64,000 bases of DNA, from positions 1 through 64,000 of the forward strand of contig CALQAH020000001.1 in the NCBI GenBank assembly GCA_943328505.2, written 5' to 3'. The notes below the pieces were generated by a model. The model was not told the DNA's origin, ran no database searches, and saw only the letters and a program-made list of their open reading frames with translations. A program made the translations under genes and the position numbers. Positions 1 to 9,963 of the stretch are shown here, piece by piece (position 1 is the first letter of the stretch; every line of letters starts with the position of its first letter). This stretch comes from Rhizobium sp. Q54 (GTDB taxonomy: Bacteria > Bacteroidota > Bacteroidia > Flavobacteriales > Flavobacteriaceae).

Positions 1-3000
1 GTGCCAGGAGGATTAGCAGGATCGTATTGGGGAACAGTAATTCCTGGTCCATTTACATCTTCGGCTCCTGATGGTTGTTTAACATTTGTATTTAGAAGCG
101 ACGGATCAGTTCAAAATCCGGGTTGGATTTCCAATGTAACTTGTGCGCCACCACCAACATGTCAGCAACCAATTACCTTAGTTACTTCAGCGTTAACCTC
201 TAATTCAGTTACATTAGGTTGGACTAATGTTGGTTTAGCAACATCATGGCAAGTCATTGCATTACCCTGCGCTTCACCACCACCAACAGCTACAACTACT
301 GGTTGGACAGCTACAACATCTAACCCTCATGTATTTACAGGCTTGAACTCAGCTACTTGTTATACTTTATACGTAAGAAGTGATTGTAGTTCAAGTGCAA
401 ATGGAGTAAGTTTATGGTCTACATCAGCATCAGTAACTACACAAGTTGCACCACCTGTTTGTGGTGGTAACTTTGTGGATGCAGCGGGACCAACAGCAAA
501 TTACGCAAACAATTCAAACGTAACCACTACTATTTGTCCAACAAACCCTGGAGAAATTGTTACCGTTACTTTTACAACTTTTAATACAGAAGCAACTTGG
601 GACGGATTGTATGTTTACGATGGTAACGCTGTAGTACCTGCAAATCAAATTGCTAGTGCAAACCCTGCTGGAAATGTGCCCGGAGGATTGGCAGGATCTT
701 ATTGGGGTACTACAATCCCTGGTCCATTTGTATCTACATCAGCTGACGGGTGTTTAACATTTGTATTTAGAAGTGATGGATCTGTAAACAATCCTGGTTG
801 GACAGCAAATATTACCTGTTCTCCAGCACCGACTTGCGCAAGACCTATTTTAGTAACGGCAACTGCTATAACACAGACTTCTGCAACGATAACTTGGAAT
901 CAACCTTTAAATCCTGATGGAAGTCAAGCAACTGCCTGGGAAATATTGTTGTTACCGGCAGGTTCTCCTATACCAGTTACAGCAGGAATACCTGAAACCA
1001 GTCCGTATTTAGCAACTGGTTTAACTCCTGGTACTGCTTATGTGTTTTATGTAAGAGCAATTTGCTCGGCAACAGATCAGAGTGTTTGGTCAGCATTAAA
1101 TTTTGCTGCATTGCCAATTAATGATGAATGTATCAATGCTACTTTTGCAATTGTAAATCAAAATTTAAATTGTGTTCAAACAACTCCTGGAACTTTATCA
1201 GGCGCGACGGCTTCATTACCAACAACTACCTGTCCTGGAGTTGCAAATGATGATGTTTGGTTTACATTCACAGCAACCGCAGTAACCCATGTAATTTCGT
1301 TTAACAATGTTTCATTACCAGCTCCGGCACTTAACTATGCTATTTTTTCTGGAACAGATTGTGGGTCGTTAACACAAGTTGGATGTAATACTGGTGCGAA
1401 TTTAATACCAGGAACAACTTATTATATTAGAGTTTATTCCGCAACAGCCATTCAACAGTTTACCACTTTCAATTTATGTATTGGAACATTGCCTTGTACA
1501 GAAGCCCCTGCTTTTTGTACAGGTCAGACCGTTACGTATGCCAATGCTACAAACGTTCCAAGTTTAGGTACAATAGGATGTTTAGGAACTTCACCAAATC
1601 CAGCATTTTTCTTTTTACAAGTTAATCAAGCTGGACCTTTAAGTTACTTAATCTCTCAAGTTACGACTGCAGGCGCACCAATTGACGTTGATTATGTTGC
1701 TTGGGGACCATTTACTAATTTAGAAGTAGCCTGTAGTGGTGTACCAGCAAATCCACTTCCTAGTTCTGTACCACTTTCAACAGTTGCGTCGGGATGTCCT
1801 GGAACGATACATGCTTGTAGTTATTCTACAGCAGCTCAAGAAATTATGTGTCTTCCTGCAGCGCAATTATGTGAAGTATATGTAGTTATGATTACGAATT
1901 TTGCTAATCAAGCTGGAACAGTAACTTTTACTCAAACTAATACTGGTGGAGGAACCACAGAGTGCTTCCCAATAAATACATTTAATTATCCACTAACCTA
2001 TTATTGCCAAGACGGCGTTAATCCAACTCCAGTTTTAGCACCTGGTGCTTCTGCTGGAACCTATTCTTCAACTGCTGGATTGGTTATAGATCCTGTTACA
2101 GGAACTATAGATTTGGCTGCAAGTACACCTGGTCCTTATATTGTTACTAGTACTACTTTAACGAGTACTGATGGAGTTTGTACAAACATACCTTCAATTA
2201 CGACTACAAGAACTGTTATCATTACCGCTCCAGCAAATGCAACAATAGCATATGATGCTCCGGCTTATTGCAATTCAAGTGTTGTACAACAAGGAGCAAT
2301 ACTAACTGGAACTTTAGGTGGTACTTATAGCGCAACACCAGCAGGATTATTGTTAAATCAAAATACTGGACAAATATTGCCTATTGCAAGTTTACCAGGA
2401 GTTTACACAATTACCTATGCAATACCTGCTTCTGGAGGTTGTTTGGCATTTTCAACAACAACAACGGTTGAAATACTTCCATCTCAAATACCTACTTTTA
2501 CTCAAGTAGCACCTATTTGTCCTGGAGATCCATTAGCAGATTTACCAACTACTTCAGATAATAGTATTACAGGAACCTGGTCACCTGATATGAATAATAC
2601 AGCAACGACAACGTATACCTTTACACCAACAACGGGTATTTGTGCTACAACCACCACTATGACAATTGGAGTTGGTTCAACTACACCAGAATTTACTCAA
2701 GTTGCTCCAATTTGTCCAGATGCGCCATTAGCTGATTTACCAACTACATCTAATAATGGAGTCACAGGAATTTGGACGCCACCAATGGATAATACAACTA
2801 CAACTACCTATACATTTACACCAACTCCAGGAGTATGTGCCGGTGTAGTTACGATGACAATACAAGTATTACCATTAACTATTGTTCCTACATTTCCAAA
2901 TGTAGCTCCAATATGCCCTAACAGTGTTTTAGCTGCTTTGCCAACTACATCTAACAATGGTATTACGGGTATTTGGTCTCCAGCATTAGATAATACAACT

Positions 3001-5838
3001 ACAACCACTTATACATTTACGCCGGACCCAGCACAATGTGCGCTTGAAACAACTTTAACAATTATTGTTAATCCAGAATTAGTAGTAACAGTTAATAGTG
3101 CTTCTATTTGTCCAGGATCTTCAGCAACTGTTACGGCAACGCCAGCTATCCCTGGAACTTATACATACGCATGGACTGTTCCTGCAGGTTTTCCAGACCC
3201 AGGAAATGTAGCATCTTTTAGTACATCAACAGTTGGGGATTACAGTGTTGTTATTACACAAGTTAATAGTTTTTGTAATACCGATTTTGAAAGTCCTGCA
3301 GCGACTGGAGCTTTCCCTAATTTATTTAATGAAAATCTGGTGCCATGTTGGGATACTACATCAAGTGATGGTATTATTGAAATATGGCCACCAGGATTTG
3401 AAGGAACATTTGCTTATTCAGGGAATCAACTTATCGAGTTAAATGGTAATTTCCCTGGGGCATTATTTCAAGATTTCAATGTTATACCAGGAACATCAAT
3501 ATCAATTTCTTTTGCTCACAGAGGCCGTCAAGGGAATGATGTGGTAGGAGTTGAGATAGGGCCTTTGGGCGGACCATACGTTAGCTTAGGTAATTTTACA
3601 GATGGCAATACTGCTTGGGTTTTACATTCTTTAAATTATACAATTCCAACAGGCGCAGGGAATGATTATACCTTACGTTTTGTCTCTGTTTCAGCAGCTG
3701 GAGGAAGCCCAAGTATTGGGAATCTTCTAGATGCAATTTCAATATCAAGTTTGAGTTGTCCATCTCAACCTGCAACAGGAACCGTATCACTTCAAACATT
3801 ACCGGCTCCTACAGTAACTGTTACTCAACCAACGTGTGCTGTTCAAACAGGAACTATAGAGGTTACTTCACCAATAGCAGCAGGAGGAATTACAACACCT
3901 ACTGATTTATTTATTTCTGAAGTTACAGATGAAAGCGTAGGGTCATTATCTTATATTGAGATATATAACGGTACAGGCACCACTAAAGATTTAAGTAATT
4001 ATAAATTAAAGATTTATAATAATGGTAATGTTTTTACTTCTACAAATTGTGATATAACTTTATCAGGTATTTTAAATAATAATGATGTTTATGTTATTGC
4101 TGTTGGAGAAATCACAAACCAAGGAGGTATTACTCCAGATTTAGTATTTGCAAATTGTTTAGCATTTAATACAAATGATAATGTTAGATTAACTAGTAAT
4201 ACAGATGTAGAAATAGATGTTTGGGGAAGAACAGATGGTGTTGATTTTACGCCTAGTAATCAATCAGGATATACGTATAGAAGATTAAATACAGCAATTA
4301 TTCCTAGTTCAACATGGATAGAAGCTGATTGGACTGCTCTTGACCCACAAGATTATACAAATGTTGGAAGTTACACAATACAAACAGTAGGTTATGAGTA
4401 TAGTCTAGACAATGGCACATATCAATCGGGGACAACATTTACTAATGTTTCACCAGGAACTCATACTATTACAGTTCATGATTTAAATACTGGTTGTTTC
4501 TCATTACCATTTGATGTTATTATTGATCCTGTACCTCAATTTGCATCAGTTACAACAATAAGTTATACTACGCCAGTTTGCCAAAATGCAACAACAAATC
4601 CAGCACCTGATACTTCAGCAGCAGGATTTACATTTGGTGGAACTTACACATCAAACCCATCAACAGGTATAACAATTGATAGTACAACAGGGGTTATTGA
4701 TTTAACAAATACAACAGCAGGTTCATATGATATTACATATACTGTAGTTGATAATCCTGCAACTTGTGAATTAGCTGGAAGTTCAAATTTCACTATTGTT
4801 ATTAATCCAATTATAACACCTGTAACAACATTTAGTTATACAACGCCAGTTTGTATTAATGGAACAAACCCAACGCCAGATACATCAACGGCTGGATTTA
4901 CTGCAGGTGGTACTTTTACTTCAACGCCAAGTTTGTCAATAGACAGCACAACAGGAGTAATTAATTTGGCAAGTTCAACTGCAGGAACATACACAATAAC
5001 ATATACTGTTAGTGCAAATCCAAGTACATGTCAAGTAGCAAATAGTGATTCGTTTAGTATTACAATCAATCCTATAGTTATACCAAATACTGCTTTTACT
5101 TACACTACGCCTGTATGTCCTGGAGGAAGTAATGTCTTCCCGATGCCTTCACCAAGTTTTACTATTGGTGGATTATATTCATCTACAAATGGTCTAGATA
5201 TAGATAGTACAACTGGAGAAATTGATTTATCAACAAGCACAACAGGAACTTATACAATAACTTATTCAATTGCAGCAGACGCTACTATTTGTCAAGTAGC
5301 AAATATTGGAACAACTGTAATTGTTATTTCAAATCCAATTGAAGTTATCGTAACGGGAGGTTGTGTAGGTCCTTTTTATACTTTAACAGCTAGCCCAATT
5401 GGAAATTCATTTGATCCAAATAGTGTAACGTATTCATGGGAAGATAGCACAGGAAATCCAATAGGAGGTAATACACAAAATATTGTAGTTTCTGAAGAAG
5501 GAGATTATTCTGTTACAGTTACTTCTAATGGTTGCTCAGGAACTAGTACTGCATTCAATGCTAATTCTATTACATGTGTAATTCAAAAAGGTATTTCTGT
5601 AAATAGCACCCCTGATGGTTTAAATGATTGTTTTGACTTAGAAGGATTTAATGTCAATAAATTAAGTATATTTAACAGATATGGGATGAAAGTGTATAGC
5701 AGAAATGAATATACAAATCAATGGTGTGGACAATCAGATAATGGAGATGAATTACCTGATGGAACTTATTATTACGTCATTGAACGCGATAATGGAGAAA
5801 CCAAGACAGGATGGATTTATATCAACAAAGAAAATTAA
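1..5838 (+). CDS. Giant secreted adhesin with CUB-like, FnIII and repeat modules and a T9SS type-B sorting domain (5' partial)
   Basis: The frame is open from the first base, so the true start lies upstream; at least 1945 residues are encoded here. A CUB-like module is cut by the window edge and a close copy recurs at about residues 155-278, each followed by a fibronectin-III-like segment. Three 66-residue repeats begin near residues 831, 897 and 964 with a core like APICP..LA.LPTTS. A jelly-roll-like segment follows at about 1095-1255, then a lamin-tail-like domain (about 1300-1450, begins DLFISEV), then three 90-residue repeats starting near 1521, 1612 and 1700 (core YTTPVC). The last 80 residues, with STPDGLNDCFDLEGF and IFNRYG, are a gliding-motility/CHU_C type-B sorting domain. 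By family knowledge such proteins cross the outer membrane through T9SS and need a PorP/SprF-like partner, which is the next gene. Its ligand cannot be read from the sequence. Confidence 0.9.
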   Translation: MPGGLAGSYWGTVIPGPFTSSAPDGCLTFVFRSDGSVQNPGWISNVTCAPPPTCQQPITLVTSALTSNSVTLGWTNVGLATSWQVIALPCASPPPTATTTGWTATTSNPHVFTGLNSATCYTLYVRSDCSSSANGVSLWSTSASVTTQVAPPVCGGNFVDAAGPTANYANNSNVTTTICPTNPGEIVTVTFTTFNTEATWDGLYVYDGNAVVPANQIASANPAGNVPGGLAGSYWGTTIPGPFVSTSADGCLTFVFRSDGSVNNPGWTANITCSPAPTCARPILVTATAITQTSATITWNQPLNPDGSQATAWEILLLPAGSPIPVTAGIPETSPYLATGLTPGTAYVFYVRAICSATDQSVWSALNFAALPINDECINATFAIVNQNLNCVQTTPGTLSGATASLPTTTCPGVANDDVWFTFTATAVTHVISFNNVSLPAPALNYAIFSGTDCGSLTQVGCNTGANLIPGTTYYIRVYSATAIQQFTTFNLCIGTLPCTEAPAFCTGQTVTYANATNVPSLGTIGCLGTSPNPAFFFLQVNQAGPLSYLISQVTTAGAPIDVDYVAWGPFTNLEVACSGVPANPLPSSVPLSTVASGCPGTIHACSYSTAAQEIMCLPAAQLCEVYVVMITNFANQAGTVTFTQTNTGGGTTECFPINTFNYPLTYYCQDGVNPTPVLAPGASAGTYSSTAGLVIDPVTGTIDLAASTPGPYIVTSTTLTSTDGVCTNIPSITTTRTVIITAPANATIAYDAPAYCNSSVVQQGAILTGTLGGTYSATPAGLLLNQNTGQILPIASLPGVYTITYAIPASGGCLAFSTTTTVEILPSQIPTFTQVAPICPGDPLADLPTTSDNSITGTWSPDMNNTATTTYTFTPTTGICATTTTMTIGVGSTTPEFTQVAPICPDAPLADLPTTSNNGVTGIWTPPMDNTTTTTYTFTPTPGVCAGVVTMTIQVLPLTIVPTFPNVAPICPNSVLAALPTTSNNGITGIWSPALDNTTTTTYTFTPDPAQCALETTLTIIVNPELVVTVNSASICPGSSATVTATPAIPGTYTYAWTVPAGFPDPGNVASFSTSTVGDYSVVITQVNSFCNTDFESPAATGAFPNLFNENLVPCWDTTSSDGIIEIWPPGFEGTFAYSGNQLIELNGNFPGALFQDFNVIPGTSISISFAHRGRQGNDVVGVEIGPLGGPYVSLGNFTDGNTAWVLHSLNYTIPTGAGNDYTLRFVSVSAAGGSPSIGNLLDAISISSLSCPSQPATGTVSLQTLPAPTVTVTQPTCAVQTGTIEVTSPIAAGGITTPTDLFISEVTDESVGSLSYIEIYNGTGTTKDLSNYKLKIYNNGNVFTSTNCDITLSGILNNNDVYVIAVGEITNQGGITPDLVFANCLAFNTNDNVRLTSNTDVEIDVWGRTDGVDFTPSNQSGYTYRRLNTAIIPSSTWIEADWTALDPQDYTNVGSYTIQTVGYEYSLDNGTYQSGTTFTNVSPGTHTITVHDLNTGCFSLPFDVIIDPVPQFASVTTISYTTPVCQNATTNPAPDTSAAGFTFGGTYTSNPSTGITIDSTTGVIDLTNTTAGSYDITYTVVDNPATCELAGSSNFTIVINPIITPVTTFSYTTPVCINGTNPTPDTSTAGFTAGGTFTSTPSLSIDSTTGVINLASSTAGTYTITYTVSANPSTCQVANSDSFSITINPIVIPNTAFTYTTPVCPGGSNVFPMPSPSFTIGGLYSSTNGLDIDSTTGEIDLSTSTTGTYTITYSIAADATICQVANIGTTVIVISNPIEVIVTGGCVGPFYTLTASPIGNSFDPNSVTYSWEDSTGNPIGGNTQNIVVSEEGDYSVTVTSNGCSGTSTAFNANSITCVIQKGISVNSTPDGLNDCFDLEGFNVNKLSIFNRYGMKVYSRNEYTNQWCGQSDNGDELPDGTYYYVIERDNGETKTGWIYINKEN
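2490..3075 (+). repeat. Three tandem 66-residue coding repeats in the adhesin
   Basis: Three consecutive units of about 198 nt begin near 2491, 2689 and 2889. Each encodes a PICP..LA.LPTTS.N..TG.W core followed by a TTTTYTFTP stretch. Spacing is uniform, as expected for bead-like surface domains that grow by recombination. Confidence 0.8.
4559..5335 (+). repeat. Three tandem ~90-residue coding repeats in the adhesin
   Basis: Units starting near 4561, 4834 and 5099 encode YTTPVC near the start, then GG.Y/F.S, then a DSTTG.I.L..S/TT.G.Y.ITY signature. They lie directly before the C-terminal sorting region and form the membrane-proximal stalk of the adhesin. Confidence 0.8.
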
Positions 5839-5884
5839 CAGTAAATTCAATAATTTATTTCCAAAACAATAAAATTAAAAAAAG

Positions 5885-6802
5885 ATGAAGAAAATATATT
5901 TCATTGCGATTATAGCTTTAACTGCTTTAGCAGATGTACAAGCTCAACAAGACCCACATTATACACAATATATGTATAATATGAGTGTCATAAATCCTGC
6001 TTATGCTGGATCAAAAGAAAACCTATCTGGAGGTTTCTTGTACAGAAAACAATGGGTAGAGATAGAAGACGCTCCAACAACAGGAACCTTTTTTGCACAT
6101 AGTCCAGTAGGGAAGAATGTTGGTTTAGGTTTGTCTGTAATATCAGATAAAATTGGACCTGTTGAAGAAACTAACTTTTACGCAGATTTCTCATACACAC
6201 TAAACTTAGGAGGCGAACACCGTATGGCTTTTGGTTTAAAAGGAGGAGCAACTATGCATAAAGTTGATTTTACTAATATTATTCCAACTTTACCTCAAGC
6301 AGGAGACCCAGCTTGGGGTACAAATCCTGAAAAAACATTTTTGAATATTGGTTCAGGTGTTTTTTACTATACAAATAAGTATTATTTAGCTTTTTCTGTT
6401 CCTAACATGTTAAAGTCTAAATATTTAGATGCAAACGGAACTCAATATGGTACCGAAGTTATGCACTACTTCCTTACGGGTGGATATGTATTTGATTTAA
6501 ATACTAATTTAAAATTCAAACCATTTGCCATGGTAAAATCTGCTTTCAATGCACCAACCTCTCTAGATCTTTCTGCAAACTTTATGTTTAATGACAAACT
6601 AGAACTTGGAGCTACTTATAGATTAGAAGATTCATTTGGAGCAATGGTTAATTTTGCAATAACTCCTAATTTGAGAATTGGATATGCTTATGACAGAGTT
6701 GTTTCAGATTTAAAAGTAGTTTCGCCTGCTTCACACGAGTTCATGTTATTATTTGATTTAGATTTCCCGAAAAAAGTTTCACAATCACCAAGATATTTCT
6801 AA
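5885..6802 (+). CDS. PorP/SprF family type IX secretion membrane protein
   Basis: The product has 305 residues and a clear signal peptide (cleavage likely after ADVQA). The mature N-terminus has the family signature QQDPHYTQYMYNMSVINPAY followed by AGS, then alternating beta-barrel-like segments to the end. PorP/SprF proteins are outer-membrane proteins; SprF of Flavobacterium johnsoniae is needed for secretion of the adhesin SprB, and type-B sorting domains generally rely on a cognate SprF-like partner. The gene lies 46 nt after the type-B adhesin and 20 nt before an OmpA-family gene, so the three probably form one transcript and a dedicated secretion/anchoring set. The family call is firm; pairing with the upstream adhesin is inference from position. 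Confidence 0.92.
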   Translation: MKKIYFIAIIALTALADVQAQQDPHYTQYMYNMSVINPAYAGSKENLSGGFLYRKQWVEIEDAPTTGTFFAHSPVGKNVGLGLSVISDKIGPVEETNFYADFSYTLNLGGEHRMAFGLKGGATMHKVDFTNIIPTLPQAGDPAWGTNPEKTFLNIGSGVFYYTNKYYLAFSVPNMLKSKYLDANGTQYGTEVMHYFLTGGYVFDLNTNLKFKPFAMVKSAFNAPTSLDLSANFMFNDKLELGATYRLEDSFGAMVNFAITPNLRIGYAYDRVVSDLKVVSPASHEFMLLFDLDFPKKVSQSPRYF

Positions 6803-6822
6803 TCTATAAACTAAAAGTAAAA

Positions 6823-8691
6823 ATGAAAAATTTATATATAGCATTAAGTTTTGTGGTTGGTACTTTAACAATTACAGCTCAAAACAAAGACACAAAAACA
6901 GCAGACAAATTATATAATAGATATGAATATATAGATGCTGCCAAAGAATATTTGAAACTTGTTGAAAAAGGAAAACAAGACGGATATGTTTATAAACAAC
7001 TTGCAGACTCCTATTTTAACATGTTCAATACAGGAGAAGCATCAAAATGGTATGCAAAAGCTACTGAGACTCAACAAGACTCAGAAACGTACTATCGTTA
7101 TGCTCAAATGTTAAAGGCAGACGGAAAATATGAGGATGCTAATAAACAAATGCAAAAATTTGCAGCTGCTGCACCAAATGATATGCGCGCAAAAGCATTT
7201 AAAGATAATCCAAATTATATACCAAGATTATTAGATAAAACAAAACTATACAACGTTAATTCATCGGATGTAAGCAGTGACAAATCTGATTTTGGGGCTG
7301 TTTTATATGATAACAGTTTGTACTTTACTAGTGCTAGAAATGGCGCAAGAAAAAGCTATGGTTGGACAGATGAGCCTTTTTTAGACATTTATAAAGCTGA
7401 TTATAATACTGACGGTACAATAACAAACGCTGTTGTGGTAACAGAATTAAATTCTAAATATCATGATGGTCCTGTTACAATAAGTACAGACGGAAATACT
7501 ATGTATTTTTCTAGTGATAGTTTTAGAGAAAAAGTATTCGAAAAAGATAAAAAAAATCATCTTAAGTTAGGAAAAAATAATTTATATAAAGCAACTAAAG
7601 ACGGAGATAAATGGGGTAATATAACTTCATTACCATTCAATAGTAAAGATTTTTCAACTAGTAATCCTAGTTTAAGTAGAGACGGAAAAACTTTGTATTT
7701 TTCATCAGATATGCCAGGAAGTCTTGGAGGAGTTGATGTTTGGAAAGTTTCAATAAATGATGATAGTAGTTATGGAACTCCAGTAAATTTAGGAAACAAA
7801 GTGAATACAGAAGGGAATGAAAGTTTTCCTTTTATAGCTGATGATAACAAAACATTGTTTTTTGCATCAAGTGGGAAACAAGGTTTAGGTGGTCTAGATA
7901 TCTACCAAATTGATTTATCAAATAACTCAGATGCTAATAATTTAGGGAAGCCAGTTAACACAGAAAAAGACGATTTTGCTTTTACATTTAATGCAACTAA
8001 AAAAACAGGATTTTTATCAAGTAATAGAAATGGTAACGATGATATTTTTGCTGTAAATCCAATTTGCGGGGTTAATGTAAATACAATTGTTACAGATGCA
8101 AAAACAGGAACAATATTAGCCAATGCAAAAGTTGCTATTATCGATGATAAAAGAAACACTATAGCTACTGAAATGTCGAATGATAAAGGAGAAGTGAAAT
8201 ATAGAGTTGAATGTGATAAAGATTATGTAATTCAAGCTTCAAAAGACGGTTATGAAAGCAATACTTTTGCTGTTGGCAAAAGCAAAGGGCCAGAAGCTAA
8301 AATTGACGCTGCATTACAACCAATTGATGTTATTATTACGGAAACAGAAATTGTTTTAAAACCAATTTATTTTGAATTCAATAAAAGTAACATAACGCAG
8401 GAAGGCGCATTTGAACTTGATAAACTTGTGCAAGTTATGAAGAGTAATGAAGAGTTAGTAATTATGGCAAAATCACATACTGATAACAGAGGAAGTGATA
8501 GTTACAATTTGTCTTTATCTGAAAGAAGAGCTAAATCAACTGTTCAATATGTGATTTCTAAAGGAATTGCTGCAAGCAGAATTTCTGGAAAAGGAATGGG
8601 TGAATTAGAGCCTAAAGTTGATTGTGGAACTTCATGTACTGAAGAGCAACATGCACAAAACAGACGTTCAGAGTTCTTAATTGTAAAATAA
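6823..8691 (+). CDS. OmpA-family protein with TPR, PD40 propeller and carboxypeptidase-regulatory-like domains
   Basis: The product has 622 residues with a signal peptide ending near ITAQ. Domains in order: TPR-like helices (about 25-115), WD40/PD40-type propeller repeats (about 145-400; SxDGxTLYFSSD and FPFIADDNKTLFFASS), a carboxypeptidase-regulatory-like beta domain (about 415-490; VTDAKTGTILANAKV) and a C-terminal OmpA peptidoglycan-binding domain (about 505-622; FEFNKSNIT, SHTDNRG, LSERRAKS). This architecture matches the PorE-like proteins coupled to PorP/SprF components. It would anchor the outer-membrane machinery to peptidoglycan. It is the last gene of the adhesin-PorP/SprF-OmpA unit and is followed by a strong terminator. 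Confidence 0.9.
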   Translation: MKNLYIALSFVVGTLTITAQNKDTKTADKLYNRYEYIDAAKEYLKLVEKGKQDGYVYKQLADSYFNMFNTGEASKWYAKATETQQDSETYYRYAQMLKADGKYEDANKQMQKFAAAAPNDMRAKAFKDNPNYIPRLLDKTKLYNVNSSDVSSDKSDFGAVLYDNSLYFTSARNGARKSYGWTDEPFLDIYKADYNTDGTITNAVVVTELNSKYHDGPVTISTDGNTMYFSSDSFREKVFEKDKKNHLKLGKNNLYKATKDGDKWGNITSLPFNSKDFSTSNPSLSRDGKTLYFSSDMPGSLGGVDVWKVSINDDSSYGTPVNLGNKVNTEGNESFPFIADDNKTLFFASSGKQGLGGLDIYQIDLSNNSDANNLGKPVNTEKDDFAFTFNATKKTGFLSSNRNGNDDIFAVNPICGVNVNTIVTDAKTGTILANAKVAIIDDKRNTIATEMSNDKGEVKYRVECDKDYVIQASKDGYESNTFAVGKSKGPEAKIDAALQPIDVIITETEIVLKPIYFEFNKSNITQEGAFELDKLVQVMKSNEELVIMAKSHTDNRGSDSYNLSLSERRAKSTVQYVISKGIAASRISGKGMGELEPKVDCGTSCTEEQHAQNRRSEFLIVK

Positions 8692-8710
8692 GAGTTGTCT
8701 AATATTTATA

Positions 8711-8740
8711 AAAAAGGCGAGCTATTTGGCTCGCTTTTTT
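8711..8740 (+). terminator. Intrinsic terminator after the adhesin/porP/ompA operon
   Basis: A 12-bp stem (GCGAGC core plus an A-tract/T-tract extension, one G-T pair) with loop TATTTG, followed by a run of six T. It starts 19 nt after the stop codon. Confidence 0.85.
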
Positions 8741-8814
8741 ATTTGAAATCAATTATAATATTTATTAAAACTTTATAAATGAATTATAACTTACATTAAC
8801 AACGGTTAAGAAAC

Positions 8815-8839
8815 AAAAAAACCAGCATTTAGCTGGTTT
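8815..8839 (-). terminator. Intrinsic terminator of the BI-1 family gene
   Basis: Read leftward, an 8-bp stem AAACCAGC/GCTGGTTT with a 5-nt loop is followed by T residues. It sits just past the stop of the leftward BI-1 gene. Confidence 0.8.
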
Positions 8840-8855
8840 AAATATTTAATTTGAA

Positions 8856-9626
8856 TTAATCTTTACTAGCTAATTTTGATAATAATCTAAGAAACTCAAC
8901 ATACAGCCAAACTAAAGTAATCATCAAACCCATAGCGCCAAACCATTCCATATATTTTGGCAATTTATTTTGCACTCCTTTTTCTATTTGATCAAAATCT
9001 AAAAACAAATTTAAAGCAGCAATAACTATTACAAAAACACTGATTCCAATACTCATCCAAGAATTTCCGTAATGTAATGGTTGAAAGCTTGTAAACATCG
9101 ATAGCAGCCAAGTAATTAAATAATAAGTAGCTATTGCCAAGGTAGCAGCGATAACTATTGATTTAAATTTTTCGGTAACTTTTACAATTTCATATTTATA
9201 TAATGCAAAACATACCATAAAGGTTACAAAGGTTGCCCCAACTGCTTGAATGACAATTCCAGGATACATAGTTTCAAAGAGTGCTGATATCCCACCTATA
9301 AATAAACCTTCAAAAACAGCATATCCTGGGGCTAAAAAAGCAGAATATTGAGGTTTAAATGATGCTATAAGCACTAATATAAAGCCAATTATTGCCCCGC
9401 CTATAGTCAAAATCATAGCATTATAGCCGCCAAAGGTTAACATCCATGTGATTGCAGCACTAGCAATCAATAAAATAAGCATCAAGAAACTTTTATTTAT
9501 TGTTCCAGAGACAGTCATTGTGTCATTGTAATCAATAACAGTTGCTTGATGAGTAACATTGTCTGAAGAAACGCCAGAAGTGTTTTTAAATGATTTGTTA
9601 CTAAAGAAAGGGTTTTTTGAATTCAT
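8856..9626 (-). CDS. Bax inhibitor-1/YccA family membrane protein
   Basis: The product has 256 residues from the ATG at 9626: a polar N-terminus (MNSKNPFFSNKSFKN) and then about seven hydrophobic helices, ending in the BI-1 features FDQIEKGVQ, YMEWFGAMGLMITLVWLYVE and FLRLL. YccA/BI-1 proteins are inner-membrane proteins; E. coli YccA modulates FtsH, and relatives act as Ca2+ leak channels. The in-frame ATG at 9647 was rejected because it lies inside a well-formed minus-strand -7 promoter box (9645-9652). The gene is monocistronic, with its own promoter and terminator. Confidence 0.92.
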   Translation of the reverse strand: MNSKNPFFSNKSFKNTSGVSSDNVTHQATVIDYNDTMTVSGTINKSFLMLILLIASAAITWMLTFGGYNAMILTIGGAIIGFILVLIASFKPQYSAFLAPGYAVFEGLFIGGISALFETMYPGIVIQAVGATFVTFMVCFALYKYEIVKVTEKFKSIVIAATLAIATYYLITWLLSMFTSFQPLHYGNSWMSIGISVFVIVIAALNLFLDFDQIEKGVQNKLPKYMEWFGAMGLMITLVWLYVEFLRLLSKLASKD

Positions 9627-9644
9627 AGCTATAATTTTAAGATT

Positions 9645-9676
9645 CAAATATAATTTTTCTTATTTCAAATCGCAAA
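9645..9676 (-). promoter_or_regulatory. Promoter of the BI-1 family gene
   Basis: On the minus strand TTTG (9673-9676), 20 nt, then TATATTTG (9645-9652). This matches the Bacteroidetes -33/-7 pattern, places the transcript start near 9641 and fixes the start codon at 9626. Confidence 0.7.
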
Positions 9677-9929
9677 TTTTCTTCAATTTCTATGAATTAC
9701 ACATAAAAATCAAATAATTATTGAAGATAACTCTAATTCAAAAAAATTAACGTATTGATTTTCAATTTATTAATTTTAATTCTATCTTTAATCCCTTAAT
9801 TATAGTAAGTGATTAGCATAAAGTTAATTTTTTATGATTTTAATCGAAAAATAAAAATAGTAATAGATCGTCCAAAGTTTATATAAATTAATACGTTATT
9901 TTATTTAAATTATTAATAAGTTAAAATTT
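9677..9929. other. AT-rich intergenic region between divergent genes
   Basis: The 337-nt space between the BI-1 start (9626) and the PID-CTERM start (9964) holds the two divergent promoters listed separately. The middle is low-complexity AT-rich DNA; I see no ORF with a credible start, no strong hairpin and no RNA gene in it. Confidence 0.6.
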
Positions 9930-9958
9930 TTGTTAAAGATTTTTTTTTTTTACATTTG
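9930..9958 (+). promoter_or_regulatory. Promoter of the PID-CTERM gene, close to a leaderless start
   Basis: TTG (9930-9932), 18 nt containing a long T run, then TACATTTG (9951-9958). The predicted transcript start is near 9961-9965, at or just before the ATG at 9964, so the mRNA would have almost no 5' leader. Confidence 0.7.
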
Positions 9959-9963
9959 CCGTC

